The position numbers and the translations under genes were made by a program. The notes under the pieces are model-generated. The model worked only from the letters and a program-made list of their open reading frames with translations. It ran no database searches and was not told where the DNA came from. This document shows, one piece after another, positions 26,626-34,339 of a DNA stretch of 64,000 nucleotides. The stretch's first letter is position 1. Each line of letters begins with the position of its first letter. Location of the stretch: NCBI GenBank assembly GCA_023212695.1, contig JALCCG010000085.1, positions 1 through 64,000 on the forward strand, read 5' to 3'. This DNA is from Sporisorium sorghi. Its lineage: Eukaryota > Basidiomycota > Ustilaginomycetes > Ustilaginales > Ustilaginaceae.

Positions 26626-26994
26626 TCATTGAAGTACATCGACATCTTCTACCAGGAGCAAAGGAAAAGTATAATCCGTAATCTGGGAGTTTAGGAATGA
26701 TTGAGCAGCGTCCACATGAGTGGGGTCAATCTCTAAATACCAACGAACATGATAGGCAGTTTCATTATCATTCCAAGGAAACCGTCTATAGATATCCTGG
26801 ATACGTACCGGTGGGTTTAAGACCGTCATAAGCTCCTCTCGTAACTGCCCGTAGGTAACTTTTTTTAAATCATTTTTTAGGGCGCACTCGTAACCTTTGT
26901 TTTTTAGAAAATCCATTAATGATTTAATGATTTCTTTCGGCATCTCTTTATTTTTAGTGAATTGTGTATATTCCAGCAATTCATATCTCCTCAT
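26626..26994 (-). CDS. Small protein of unknown function in the array
   Basis: 122 residues from the ATG at 26994 (AAAGGA nine bases upstream), preferred over 27018. Mixed alpha/beta: RRYELLEYTQFTKNKEMPKE, IKSLMDFLKNKGYECALKN, then an acidic end LLLVEDVDVLQ. The TGA stop is part of a junction sequence, CTTCAATGAATACG. Not recognised. Confidence 0.6.
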   Translation of the reverse strand: MRRYELLEYTQFTKNKEMPKEIIKSLMDFLKNKGYECALKNDLKKVTYGQLREELMTVLNPPVRIQDIYRRFPWNDNETAYHVRWYLEIDPTHVDAAQSFLNSQITDYTFPLLLVEDVDVLQ

Positions 26995-27024
26995 AGAAAC
27001 GTTCCTTTCTATGAACACTTTTAT

Positions 27025-27255
27025 TCATTGAAGATTATTAGCTAAGTCATCATCTAATGCTTCATTTTCCGATTTACAGCTACAGCAAAGGTACCCGTAT
27101 AGAGTCGTTTTCTTGCTGTCTTGGATCACATTATTTTTACAGCATTCATCCAATCGACTTCCGCACTCAAAACATAATTCGGCCTTATTTTCAGAACGAT
27201 TATCCAGTGTTCTATCGATTCCAATTATAAGTTTCGGGTCAACTTTAATGGGCAT
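27025..27255 (-). CDS. Small zinc-ribbon-like protein
   Basis: 76 residues with paired cysteines, C-F-E-C-G and C-C at about 28-40, then YLCCSCKSENE near residue 57, which could form a zinc ribbon. GGGGAGG lies eight bases before the ATG. Stop TGA sits in the junction sequence CTTCAATGAATAAA. Function unknown. Confidence 0.6.
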   Translation of the reverse strand: MPIKVDPKLIIGIDRTLDNRSENKAELCFECGSRLDECCKNNVIQDSKKTTLYGYLCCSCKSENEALDDDLANNLQ

Positions 27256-27311
27256 TAGCTTGTCCTCCCCTTCACAACCACGTATTCAATATGTTTCCTA
27301 CTAATCAAGAC

Positions 27312-27545
27312 CTACCCATCTTGACGCAAAAGCCTTCTGAGGATTTTTTCTTCGATCTCTTCGCCCTCATCCCAGATCCGTTCACGCTCTGCTAGTATTC
27401 CCTTCTTAAACAAATGAAGTAGTTCATCGTTGGGTCTAACATGATCTACTTGAGTGACGGTACCACTAAACTTAACCGTATAACAGTCAGTACCATCGGT
27501 CGATTTTGAATGTTCTACATTAGCGGGAGTTTGAATATTTTCCAT
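27312..27545 (-). CDS. Small protein of unknown function in the array
   Basis: 77 residues, beta-rich start (HSKSTDGTDCYTVKFSGTV) and a charged helical end (RERIWDEGEEIEEKILRRLL). Ribosome binding site weak. A junction sequence lies on both sides (27281-27294, 27562-27575). Not recognised. Confidence 0.5.
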   Translation of the reverse strand: MENIQTPANVEHSKSTDGTDCYTVKFSGTVTQVDHVRPNDELLHLFKKGILAERERIWDEGEEIEEKILRRLLRQDG

Positions 27546-27566
27546 TAATCAAATACACCGTCCTAT

Positions 27567-27692
27567 TCATTTTGTATCTTTTGATAGCCAATCAGTCACA
27601 GCTTGCATACCTTGGCAAAATAAATAGAACGATATTACAAACAAACCAAACGCTAAAGGAGCCGCAATAAATAACTTCCACACACTTACCAT
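27567..27692 (-). CDS. Very small membrane protein
   Basis: 41 residues with one helix (LFIAAPLAFGLFVISFYLF) and the C-terminus WLSKDTK. Its TGA stop is within the junction sequence ACAAAATGAATAGG, and another junction sequence lies 13 bases before its ATG. Ribosome binding site not clear. Confidence 0.45.
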   Translation of the reverse strand: MVSVWKLFIAAPLAFGLFVISFYLFCQGMQAVTDWLSKDTK

Positions 27693-27720
27693 TTATGAGC
27701 ACTTCCTATTCATTATGTTG

Positions 27721-27927
27721 CTAAAGAAATAATGAACCTACGCCCCAAGTTATCCCTCCAAGTGGTAAGTAAGTAAGCAAACAACAAACAATGGATGTGG
27801 TACACAAGCGATGTGCTCTTACGAGTTGGCCTACTTCTTTATATCCTTTTGATGTTATATAACCCATTGATCCAAAAAAAAGTAGAACAACAGCCCCTAA
27901 CACTTGCGCCTCTTTAATCAATTCCAT
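27721..27927 (-). CDS. Small membrane protein, two helices
   Basis: 68 residues with hydrophobic segments at 9-28 (VLGAVVLLFFGSMGYITS) and 42-66 (TTSIVCCLLTYLPLGGITWG). AGGAGG lies eleven bases before the ATG. A junction sequence (27705-27718) follows the stop by two bases. Unknown. Confidence 0.6.
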   Translation of the reverse strand: MELIKEAQVLGAVVLLFFGSMGYITSKGYKEVGQLVRAHRLCTTSIVCCLLTYLPLGGITWGVGSLFL

Positions 27928-27994
27928 ATAAGTTGCGCCTCCTATACATAATTAGTTCCTCTATTTATGTATACTCCCTTATTCAATATGTGGT

Positions 27995-28252
27995 TTAATG
28001 GTAGACCGGCTTTCCGATTCGAAGTCTCTGTTCAATCCGATTGTGCCGAGCTATAATTATAAATTGGAATAGAACACCTGCTACCGTGTTGCCCACCAAC
28101 AAGGTTATAGCAGCCGTTCTACTACCGTTCATATCTGGAATTACTATTCCTTTGGTTGCCATCATAATAAGCAACGCAAACATTATTTGAAAGAATTTGT
28201 AGTGATACGTAGATAAGAATTTGAGGACTCTTAATTCAGTTTGCTTCTCCAA
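27995..28252 (-). CDS. Small membrane protein, two helices
   Basis: 85 residues from a TTG with GGGGGTGAG five bases upstream. Helices at 17-36 (YKFFQIMFALLIMMATKGI) and 45-67 (TAAITLLVGNTVAGVLFQFI), then a basic tail. A junction sequence starts three bases past the stop. Unknown. Confidence 0.6.
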   Translation of the reverse strand: MEKQTELRVLKFLSTYHYKFFQIMFALLIMMATKGIVIPDMNGSRTAAITLLVGNTVAGVLFQFIIIARHNRIEQRLRIGKPVYH

Positions 28253-28284
28253 AAAGACTCACCCCCAAGTTCACTGTATAATCT

Positions 28285-28332
28285 TTAATAGGTATTATCG
28301 CCTACCTTTTTCTTGCGTTGACGTTTTCTCAT
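28285..28332 (-). CDS. Putative 15-residue basic peptide
   Basis: ATG with GGAGGGAAAC directly before it, coding RKRQRKKKVGDNTY and a TAA. The ribosome binding site is as good as any in the array. It may be a true tiny protein or a leader for the gene at 27995. Highly basic, so possibly nucleic-acid binding. Confidence 0.35.
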   Translation of the reverse strand: MRKRQRKKKVGDNTY

Positions 28333-28354
28333 GTTTCCCTCCATAGCGGATGAA

Positions 28355-28612
28355 TTACAAATCGTTACTTTTATTTTCTTTTATTGATATTCTCTTATTT
28401 CCTTCAATTGATTTCATAGCAGCCAATTTACATTTAGCAACAGCTTCCTCAACTGTCTCCCCGATTGCGTGTATATCTTGCTTAAAAGAGCTCCAATTGG
28501 GGCCATCAATATTGACCCAAGCATCATACCGATTTACATATTGTTCGCCACGATCCTCAACATAGATTTGTTCTCCGTCTAATGTCTCTGTGCACGGAAT
28601 CATTACTGCCAT
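28355..28612 (-). CDS. Small protein with HicB-like fold
   Basis: 85 residues. The strand-strand-helix pattern AWVNIDGPNWSSFKQDIHAI then GETVEEAVAKCKLAAMKSI is like the partial RNase H fold of HicB antitoxins (a G-x-T-x-E-E-A pattern). No HicA-like partner is next to it, and the DNA-binding C-terminus of full HicB proteins is absent. Solitary HicB-like proteins are common on mobile DNA. Confidence 0.5.
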   Translation of the reverse strand: MAVMIPCTETLDGEQIYVEDRGEQYVNRYDAWVNIDGPNWSSFKQDIHAIGETVEEAVAKCKLAAMKSIEGNKRISIKENKSNDL

Positions 28613-28613
28613 T

Positions 28614-28802
28614 GCTCACTCTTCCTTTCTTACACTCTGCCTCTTCCAACTTTCGTGCTTCTGTCGCAAGTTTTAAAGCTTTTGTTCTAAGTCTTCCTGC
28701 ATTAACATAATCGACTTTTAAAGCAGCTGCCTTTTATCTAGTCTCCCAAAGTCCTGCTCTATTATACAAATCTGCCGCTTTTTTCTTCCTCTTGTCACAT
28801 AC
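28614..28802 (-). pseudogene. Gene broken by an in-frame stop
   Basis: One frame reads as protein on both sides of a TAA at 28736: KKKAADLYNRAGLWETR before it and KAAALKVDYVNAGRLRTKA, then LKLATEARKLEEAE after it. The two parts resemble each other (KAA-x-L, N-A/R-A-G), as in a repeat protein. No start codon is seen in this frame. Confidence 0.45.
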
Positions 28803-28807
28803 TCACC

Positions 28808-29020
28808 CTATTCATCTTGATATATGACCTTTTTCAAAGCCATGTTGTCTATGTATTTTACAAAACCAGCGATCGTAACCGATTTACCTTGTTGGATGCA
28901 TTCTTGAACATAGAACTTAAAACCTTCGCCTATGTCAGATAACCAGTCTTGGCCAAAACCACCATCATATGCCGACTGTTCATATGCCTCTAACTTTTCG
29001 AGTAATTTTTCTGCGATCAT
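28808..29020 (-). CDS. Small protein of unknown function in the array
   Basis: 70 residues, helical (IAEKLLEKLEAYEQSAYDGG, then GEGFKFYVQECIQQGKSV). AAGGAGG is six to seven bases before the ATG. Its TAG stop falls in the junction sequence TCAAGATGAATAGG. Not recognised. Confidence 0.6.
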   Translation of the reverse strand: MIAEKLLEKLEAYEQSAYDGGFGQDWLSDIGEGFKFYVQECIQQGKSVTIAGFVKYIDNMALKKVIYQDE

Positions 29021-29061
29021 GCCTTTCCCTCCTTATGGATAAAATCAGCCTTAATCTTTAG

Positions 29062-29247
29062 TTACCTCAAAAGCATAGATGCATAATAAGCGTAAAAATA
29101 CTCGTTCTGATGCTCTATAAATTCTTCTGACGTTCTTTCTACTTAAGGAATACCGACAGGACTAAACCTAACACCGATCCAGTCAAGAGCATGATTGTCC
29201 AATGCTAATTTAATCTTTTCAAACTTGCACTGCTGATACCCTCCTTT
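29062..29247 (-). pseudogene. Gene broken by an in-frame stop
   Basis: The frame after the AAGGAGG at the 29243 junction reads KFEKIKLALDNHALDWIGVR, then FSPVGIP, a TAA at 29145, and VERTSEEFIEHQNEYFYAYY to a TAA at 29064. No start codon is left behind the ribosome binding site. A decayed cassette. Confidence 0.45.
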
Positions 29248-29472
29248 TCAATATGTAGCTGTATAAGCTTTTACTAGATCTTTCGCCATTGTGCCCACCG
29301 TCTCATCATCATGAATCTCATTAGACGTAATTTCAATCAGTAGATATAGTAATAAATCTCTTGGATCGTATTCGGGATGAGTCTTATTTTTTTGCAGTTT
29401 TTCCTCAAAATGTTGAAGGTAGCTTCCAGATTCAATTTCACTTTTTTTGATAATGATTTTATCCTCCACCAC
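29248..29472 (-). CDS. Small protein of unknown function in the array
   Basis: 74 residues, acidic and helical (KSEIESGSYLQHFEEKLQK, then EITSNEIHDDETVGTMAKDL). The GTG start is uncertain because GGAGG lies inside the first codons; the true start may be slightly downstream. TGA stop lies in the junction sequence TACATATTGAAAAGG. Confidence 0.5.
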   Translation of the reverse strand: MVEDKIIIKKSEIESGSYLQHFEEKLQKNKTHPEYDPRDLLLYLLIEITSNEIHDDETVGTMAKDLVKAYTATY

Positions 29473-29505
29473 TTCGTGTATTGGAGTTACTTTACTGAAT
29501 GCTTC

Positions 29506-29580
29506 TCAATACGTCCTCACCCTTCCGCTTGTGTACTCTTTCACTTCAAGTATCAGTCTATCAATTGCAATTTTTTTCAT
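29506..29580 (-). CDS. Possible 24-residue peptide
   Basis: KKIAIDRLILEVKEYTSGRV from an ATG without a clear ribosome binding site. Its end (VKEYTSGRVRTY) resembles the VKAYTATY end of the next gene, suggesting an old duplication. Probably a remnant. Confidence 0.25.
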   Translation of the reverse strand: MKKIAIDRLILEVKEYTSGRVRTY

Positions 29581-29588
29581 TCTTACAT

Positions 29589-29795
29589 TTACATCCTCAC
29601 AGAGATCCAATGGGCAATCATGGCAGCCAATGGAAGGGAAATATAAAAACCGATATGCAAAAGTGAAATCTTCTCCTTCTTTTTAATATGCAAGATTAAT
29701 CCAACAACTGCCGCAAATAACATGAGTAGTACATAAAAAACAACTATATTTTGTGACATGAATTTATCATTCTCCCAGTGAGATTTGATATTCAT
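29589..29795 (-). CDS. Small membrane protein
   Basis: 68 residues, or 56 from the inner ATG at 29759 (MSQNIVVFYVLLMLF), which has GGGAG twelve bases upstream. Two hydrophobic stretches, about 18-37 and 48-64. The outer start overlaps a junction-like ATGAATA. Unknown. Confidence 0.5.
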   Translation of the reverse strand: MNIKSHWENDKFMSQNIVVFYVLLMLFAAVVGLILHIKKKEKISLLHIGFYISLPLAAMIAHWISVRM

Positions 29796-29902
29796 TATGA
29801 TTCTTCGTTCTACGGCCTTACCATCACTTCGTTTTACAGATCTGTTAGAGAAAAAGGAATTCCTGTTCTAATACAATCCTTGATAAAAAACGGTAGTCCT
29901 TA

Positions 29903-30172
29903 TTACCCTCTTTCTCTTCCAAAGCAGTATCTTTCAAGTTCACGTATTCTCATAAGAATATAATCAGTACTACTATTATTATTTATAGGTATTTCTTTAT
30001 TCTGCTCTTGAAGATTTTTTATAATTTTGTTGAATATTTCATAGTCTTTGATTATGTCATCTAAGAACTCATTGACCTGATCTTCTTTATATCCTAACCA
30101 TGATCTATCAAATTCTTTATTATGTATATCAAGTGCAGTGTATTTGGGTTTTAGTTTGGTTGTTTCACTCAT
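29903..30172 (-). CDS. GpsB/DivIVA-like protein
   Basis: 89 residues from the ATG at 30172. The segment KYTALDIHNKEFDRSWLGYK then EDQVNEFLDDIIKDYEIFNK is the membrane-binding N-domain of DivIVA/GpsB proteins, including the G-Y-x-x-x-x-V-x-x-F-L-D signature. A short C-terminal region may trimerise as in GpsB. In Firmicutes GpsB tethers wall synthases at the division site. A copy on accessory DNA could replace or interfere with the host protein. An upstream extension to 30277 is possible but has no better ribosome binding site (AAAGGG precedes 30172). Confidence 0.82.
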   Translation of the reverse strand: MSETTKLKPKYTALDIHNKEFDRSWLGYKEDQVNEFLDDIIKDYEIFNKIIKNLQEQNKEIPINNNSSTDYILMRIRELERYCFGRERG

Positions 30173-30245
30173 CCTCAATTCAACCCTTTCTATGTTATTT
30201 TTTAGATTATTGTTGAATTTCTTTGGAGTCTCGTTAATGTTTTTT

Positions 30246-30764
30246 TTACTTTGTAGAAAGTGTTTCTGTAGATCCAAAGAAAATATAATAATCGGTATCC
30301 TCTGGAATACCGTACTTCGATAATCCTTCCAGCCTAACTTTCACTAATTTATCTTCATTTGTTTCCGACACCATAACACTATCAACTTCAAGAACTTTGA
30401 CCTCTACGCAACTATCTACTGAAACCTTAGCTTTATTGAAGTTAATGTCAGCGTATAAATATTTGATCTCTTCGTTTGGGAGCATACGAGCATATGTAGG
30501 TAGATTTTCATTCTTCCAAGCTTGAACAGCCTCTTTGTGATTCGGAATTTCTTTAGAGTCATGGTTAAGCATGGAAAAGAGAAAGCATAGGAAAGATATT
30601 GCACAAACTAATCCAATGACATGTTTAAGTTCTGCTAGTACATATTCGGATAGAAATAATGAAAGCCAAAATAAAAAAAGGAGGATCGACAACCCTCCAA
30701 ACAACCAGATATACAACGTTGAAGGTTCGGAAGGATATAAAGCGATGAGTTCTTCTTTTGACAT
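30246..30764 (-). CDS. Two-helix membrane protein, paralogue of 49486 and 50158
   Basis: 172 residues from the ATG at 30764 (GAGAGGGTG upstream), not the longer frame from 30830. Begins SKEELIALYP, then two membrane helices (LWLFGGLSILLFLFWLSLF-type and HVIGLVCAISFLCFLF) and an extracytoplasmic domain of about 100 residues ending YGIPEDTDYYIFF. The N-terminal motif [ST]-[KR]-E-E/Q-[LF]-I-[AS]-x-Y-P and the general plan recur in the proteins at 49486-50040 and 50158-50616. Function unknown. Confidence 0.65.
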   Translation of the reverse strand: MSKEELIALYPSEPSTLYIWLFGGLSILLFLFWLSLFLSEYVLAELKHVIGLVCAISFLCFLFSMLNHDSKEIPNHKEAVQAWKNENLPTYARMLPNEEIKYLYADINFNKAKVSVDSCVEVKVLEVDSVMVSETNEDKLVKVRLEGLSKYGIPEDTDYYIFFGSTETLSTK

Positions 30765-31232
30765 TTTATTCACCCTCTCAACTAAATTACTTAGGCATTG
30801 AAATACGGACGTTAATAACTTGCATATCATACTTCCCTAAATCACCGAATTCACATAAATTATAGATCATCTGTATCTCTTTCGAGAAATTAAAACCAGT
30901 TTATTTTTATTGAATTGATACGCCATCGACAATCATCTTTTTATGAAGTGAGACACAATGGTATGGTACGGATTGAAGTCTAGCCACTTTAAGGATCAAT
31001 ATTAACTTAAACCAAAACAAAAATAGCCGCCCTTTCGGACGGCCCTCTTATAATACCTGGATTCCAGGTATTAATATCTTTCCCCGAACTCATACACTAG
31101 ACGACAAAATGATCCATTCTCTAACGCCAACTAATACAATTTTATGTATAATTTTGAGTTAAGTCTGTACTATCATTTCTACTGTAAATAAAAAGTTGAG
31201 AATATATTCGCAAATTATAACAAAATCATCCA
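30765..31232. other. Gene-free stretch between the array and the SOS cassette
   Basis: About 470 AT-rich bases. Apart from the terminator at 31025 and a short hairpin TACCTGGATTCCAGGTA at 31058-31075, I see nothing. Confidence 0.4.
31025..31050. terminator. Terminator-like hairpin
   Basis: GCCGCC, TTTCG-type loop and GGACGGC form a short GC-rich stem followed by CTCTTAT. Confidence 0.5.
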
Positions 31233-31277
31233 TTGATTAGGGAGCGTATGTTTGGTTATAATACAAACAAACGTTCC
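31233..31277 (+). promoter_or_regulatory. SOS promoter with LexA (DinR) box
   Basis: TTGATT (31233-31238), an 18-base spacer and TATAAT (31257-31262) form a sigma-A promoter. CAAACAAACGTTCC (31264-31277), directly after the -10 box, matches the Firmicute LexA/DinR consensus CGAAC-N4-GTTCG with two mismatches. It lies 20 bases before the first gene of the UvrX cassette, so DNA damage should induce it. Confidence 0.7.
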
Positions 31278-31297
31278 CTTTTAGAGGTGGATTAGAT

Positions 31298-31678
31298 ATG
31301 GGTATCGGACTTAAGTTAAACGAAACTAAATTAGTGAAGGATTATATTTTACTTCCTCTCCTACTCGATGTACTGGAGAAGGATCGTTCTTTGCTTTCAC
31401 GATCAGATTTAAAAACTGTGGATCTTACCAATGTAATGATCGACCGTTTGCAAAAAGCTGCATTAACGGACTTAACAAAAGCTCGCATAAAGATGCGCGA
31501 GACTGGTTTAAAAGTTTACGAAAATAAAAAAACAAGTATTGGGGTAGAAGTTGAATTTGTCTGCAGAGGGTATCGCCATAAGATTTCGATGCTATGGGGG
31601 CTCATCGAGGCTGAAATTGAGCAAAGATCTTACAATTATCTTGGGTTTAATATTGAGGACAAGGGGTGGCCAGTTTGA
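31298..31678 (+). CDS. Unknown protein, first gene of the UvrX SOS cassette
   Basis: 126 residues, helical with a beta-like segment (KNETKLVKDYILLPLLLDVL-type start, then TSIGVEVEFVCRGYRHKISM, ending NIEDKGWPV). AGAGGTGG precedes the ATG. It overlaps the polymerase gene by up to 13 bases. I recall small uncharacterised genes of this kind ahead of uvrX in Bacillus/Paenibacillus elements, but the function is unknown; context suggests a role with the polymerase. Confidence 0.6.
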   Translation: MGIGLKLNETKLVKDYILLPLLLDVLEKDRSLLSRSDLKTVDLTNVMIDRLQKAALTDLTKARIKMRETGLKVYENKKTSIGVEVEFVCRGYRHKISMLWGLIEAEIEQRSYNYLGFNIEDKGWPV

Positions 31679-32946
31679 AATCATCTAACCGAGTAATAAT
31701 GTTAGGGGATTGTCAGTCCTTTTATGCTTCTGTAGAGAAAGCAGATCATCCCGAGTACAAAGACCGCCCTTTGGTCGTTGCAGGTGACCCTGAGCGCCGC
31801 TCTGGAATTGTTCTTGCTGCTTGCCCACTTGCAAAAGGTAAAGGCATAACCACTGCTGAAAGGCTGGGTGAAGCGCTCGCTAAATGTCCAGATCTCGTTG
31901 TTATTAAACCCAGGATGCAAAAGTACATTGATGTCTCTATGCAGATAACAGAGATTTATAAGACCTTTACTGATTTAGTTGAGCCGTATAGCATAGACGA
32001 ACAATTTCTTGATGTTACAGGGAGCATGCATTTATTTGCCGAGTCTTCTGAAGAGTTGGCCAATATGATCCAATCACAAGTTCAAGAGGCAACAGGAGTA
32101 TATACTCGGTTCGGGATAGCCGAAACGAAAATACTAGCTAAGACCGCTTGCGATAATTATGCCAAGAAGAATCCATCCGGCATATACACTTTGACCAAAG
32201 AAATGCTCCCTGAGACGCTCTGGAAACGACCCGTCAGCGACATGTTCATGGCTGGGAGTAAGATGACTCGCCATTTTACTGTTATGGGACTTCCTACGAT
32301 CGGCAGCGTTGCTCAGACGCCACTTGGAAAGTTAAAACAGATGATGCGCAGAAAGTTCGGGAAAAATTCTGACATCAAGGCGGAAATGTATTGGCGGATC
32401 GCTAATGGAATTGATGATAGTCCGGTTCGTCCAGGAACACATCAGGTTGCTCCTAAGTCGGTTGGACACATGATAACACTACCTCGTGATTATGCAAAAC
32501 TGGAGGAAATTAAGGTCGTTCTCCTTGAGCAAACGGAGCTTGTCTGCCAGCGTTGCCGAGGTCTAGGTTTTATGGCACACGTAGTCTCTGTTGGTTGCAT
32601 GGGTGCTGATTTCGACCGGCCGACTGGGTTCAGCAGGCAGATAAAGATGGAAGATCCTTCAAATATCACGAATCAGGTATACAGTTGGGCGTGCAGGCTT
32701 CTTGAAATGTATTGGGATGGACTTCCGATTCGGAGAATTGGCATAAGTGTGACACAACTTACAACTGACACGGAATATCAGTTATCTTTATTTGATACTC
32801 GTCGAGAGAAATCAATGGCACTTGAGCGGGTTACTGATGCGCTGAAGAATAAATATGGAGAATCAATTGTTATGAGGGCAGTTTCCAAAACTGAAGCGGG
32901 TCAAGCGATCGATCGCTCTGCGAAGATAGGAGGACATTATAAATGA
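31666..32946 (+). CDS. uvrX: Y-family DNA polymerase, UvrX/YqjW type
   Basis: 426 residues. Catalytic carboxylates are present: Asp15 in IMLGDCQSFYASVEK and Asp111-Glu112 in PYSIDEQFLDV. The helix-hairpin-helix thumb region and little-finger domain follow (from LGLPTIG-like at about 200 to SVTQLTTDTEYQLSLFD). The D-x-Q-S-F-[FY]-A-S-V-E form is typical of the UvrX/YqjW subgroup of plasmid, phage and SPbeta-like elements, not of DinB. These enzymes copy past DNA lesions. Two starts are possible, GTG at 31666 and TTG at 31675 (AAGGGG upstream). It sits under the LexA box and ends in a four-base overlap with yolD. Confidence 0.92.
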   Translation: MASLKSSNRVIMLGDCQSFYASVEKADHPEYKDRPLVVAGDPERRSGIVLAACPLAKGKGITTAERLGEALAKCPDLVVIKPRMQKYIDVSMQITEIYKTFTDLVEPYSIDEQFLDVTGSMHLFAESSEELANMIQSQVQEATGVYTRFGIAETKILAKTACDNYAKKNPSGIYTLTKEMLPETLWKRPVSDMFMAGSKMTRHFTVMGLPTIGSVAQTPLGKLKQMMRRKFGKNSDIKAEMYWRIANGIDDSPVRPGTHQVAPKSVGHMITLPRDYAKLEEIKVVLLEQTELVCQRCRGLGFMAHVVSVGCMGADFDRPTGFSRQIKMEDPSNITNQVYSWACRLLEMYWDGLPIRRIGISVTQLTTDTEYQLSLFDTRREKSMALERVTDALKNKYGESIVMRAVSKTEAGQAIDRSAKIGGHYK

Positions 32947-33278
32947 CACGTAAATTACTTGATGGTAACGGACTCTGGGAGTCAAGTCGTATGATGCTGC
33001 CGGAACATAAGTATGCAATTAATCGTAAACAACATGAGGAGGGGCGAAAAAATAAACCAATACTGGATGGACAGGAAATCGAGCTGATTGAGACTGCATT
33101 AGTCGAGTCTTTTCATGAACATCGTAGCGTTACAGTACAGATTTTTGATGAATATCAAGATGTTAACTTTACAGGAATCGTGACTGTGATTCATACTTAT
33201 AGACGGGAGATAAAACTTTCGATCTCATCTGGTGAATGGGAATGGATTAAAATTGAAGACATTATTTCAGTATCGTAA
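32943..33278 (+). CDS. yolD: YolD-like protein
   Basis: 111 residues with the YolD layout: LDGNGLWESSRMMLPEHKYA at the start and a C-terminal beta region FTGIVTVIHTYRREIKLSIS. YolD-like proteins regularly follow uvrX genes and are proposed to aid translesion synthesis, like UmuD. ATGA overlap with the polymerase gene shows coupling. Confidence 0.85.
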   Translation: MTRKLLDGNGLWESSRMMLPEHKYAINRKQHEEGRKNKPILDGQEIELIETALVESFHEHRSVTVQIFDEYQDVNFTGIVTVIHTYRREIKLSISSGEWEWIKIEDIISVS

Positions 33279-33421
33279 TATCCCTCAACATATGCTATGA
33301 AAAGGCTATTTAAGCGAATTAAGCATCTCATAAAAATAGGGCTCTACGGATCTTTGTGGTGAAATCATAAATTCTAATATCTAGAGATTTACTCGGTTGT
33401 TCCTCTTCACAAAATCCGAAG

Positions 33422-33464
33422 AACCAAAAAAAACAAACGCTGACTAGCGATTTGTTTTTTTGGT
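33422..33464. terminator. Long A/T-armed terminator
   Basis: AACCAAAAAAAACAAACGCT pairs almost fully with AGCGATTTGTTTTTTTGGTT around a GACT loop, ending the SOS cassette on the plus strand and serving the minus strand too. Confidence 0.8.
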
Positions 33465-33495
33465 TCTATTTCTTTTTGTGCAGATTGCAGCTTTC

Positions 33496-33621
33496 CTAGA
33501 TTCGATGATTTTTCTCTTCATCAGACTTATGATCAAACCACCACTCATCATACTCTTCGATACATTTACAAACTAAAGTGAGTTGTTTTGTAGAAACCCA
33601 GAAGCCATCCTCCCTGATCAC
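33496..33621 (-). CDS. Small acidic protein
   Basis: 41 residues from GTG (REDGFWVSTKQLTLVCKCIE, then EYDEWWFDHKSDEEKNHRI). A sequence AAAGGAG partly overlaps the GTG, so the start is uncertain. Codon use and composition look real. Unknown. Confidence 0.45.
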   Translation of the reverse strand: MIREDGFWVSTKQLTLVCKCIEEYDEWWFDHKSDEEKNHRI

Positions 33622-33712
33622 TCCTTTCCTTACTTTAAACTAATACTCACTTTATCGATTTATGGCCTTAGATCTTACGAATATAACTTCTTTGATAGCA
33701 TATTACTTTGAA

Positions 33713-34339
33713 TTATTTATTGTCCCTTTTTGCTGCTCTTTCTAAAATAAAATCATGATATATTTTCTGAATTTCCTCAGCTGTTGAACCGAAATATTCG
33801 CTTGCTGATTGGAAATTTCTTATATCAGCTCCGTTATCTTGGTTCAATTCATTCACCTCATTGCTAATATAATTGTAAACATCATTTTTCGTATTTTGGC
33901 TATATTTAGATCCTGAAACTTTGGTGGAGTTAAACACGATTGTATACTCGATTATTTTTGAGCCTTCTTTTTCAACTACATACTTCCCTGTATATAGCTT
34001 GTCATTAATGGGGATTTCAGAAAAAATAGTTAATCTAATGTTACCGAATGGTTTTCTTATAGATACATTTCTTAAGTACAAGTAGCCATCTTCATGAAAA
34101 AAAGTCGAACCAGTAAATGACTCATCTGTATCCCTATTAGCGCCCCAAGCAAAATATTTAGTATCAGGGGCGTTAGTTTTCACCCTAATATTGTAAGTAT
34201 CATCCCCTTTTAGAAATACCACAGGTTCCTCAAAAAAAATTTCAATTGGTTCTATTTTTTCCGAACAAGCAGACATAAGCACCAATATAAGGAAAAGCGA
34301 AGGAATCATTGTCCATCTATTAATATTAGACTTCTTCAT
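33713..34339 (-). CDS. Lipoprotein with beta-rich domain
   Basis: 208 residues. Lipoprotein signal with lipobox L-M-S-A-C near residue 25 (IPSLFLILVLMSACSEK). Residues 35-140 look Ig-like (PVVFLKGDDTYNIRVKTNAP, then VSIRKPFGNIRLTIFSE), similar in plan to the lipoprotein at 11284. A helical acidic tail (ISNEVNELNQDNGADIRN) ends the protein. Sits outside the membrane. Function unknown. Confidence 0.75.
   Translation of the reverse strand: MKKSNINRWTMIPSLFLILVLMSACSEKIEPIEIFFEEPVVFLKGDDTYNIRVKTNAPDTKYFAWGANRDTDESFTGSTFFHEDGYLYLRNVSIRKPFGNIRLTIFSEIPINDKLYTGKYVVEKEGSKIIEYTIVFNSTKVSGSKYSQNTKNDVYNYISNEVNELNQDNGADIRNFQSASEYFGSTAEEIQKIYHDFILERAAKRDNK

Noticed and set aside
26145..29800. Integron attC sites
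   Set aside because: The conserved unit is too short and lacks the paired core sites of attC, and no integron-type integrase with the extra helix was seen. A cassette-like idea is kept only as a hypothesis.
25892..30830. CRISPR array suggested by regularly spaced short repeats
   Set aside because: The recurring 14-mers are 145-830 bases apart and flank genes, not spacers of even length; there are no cas genes.
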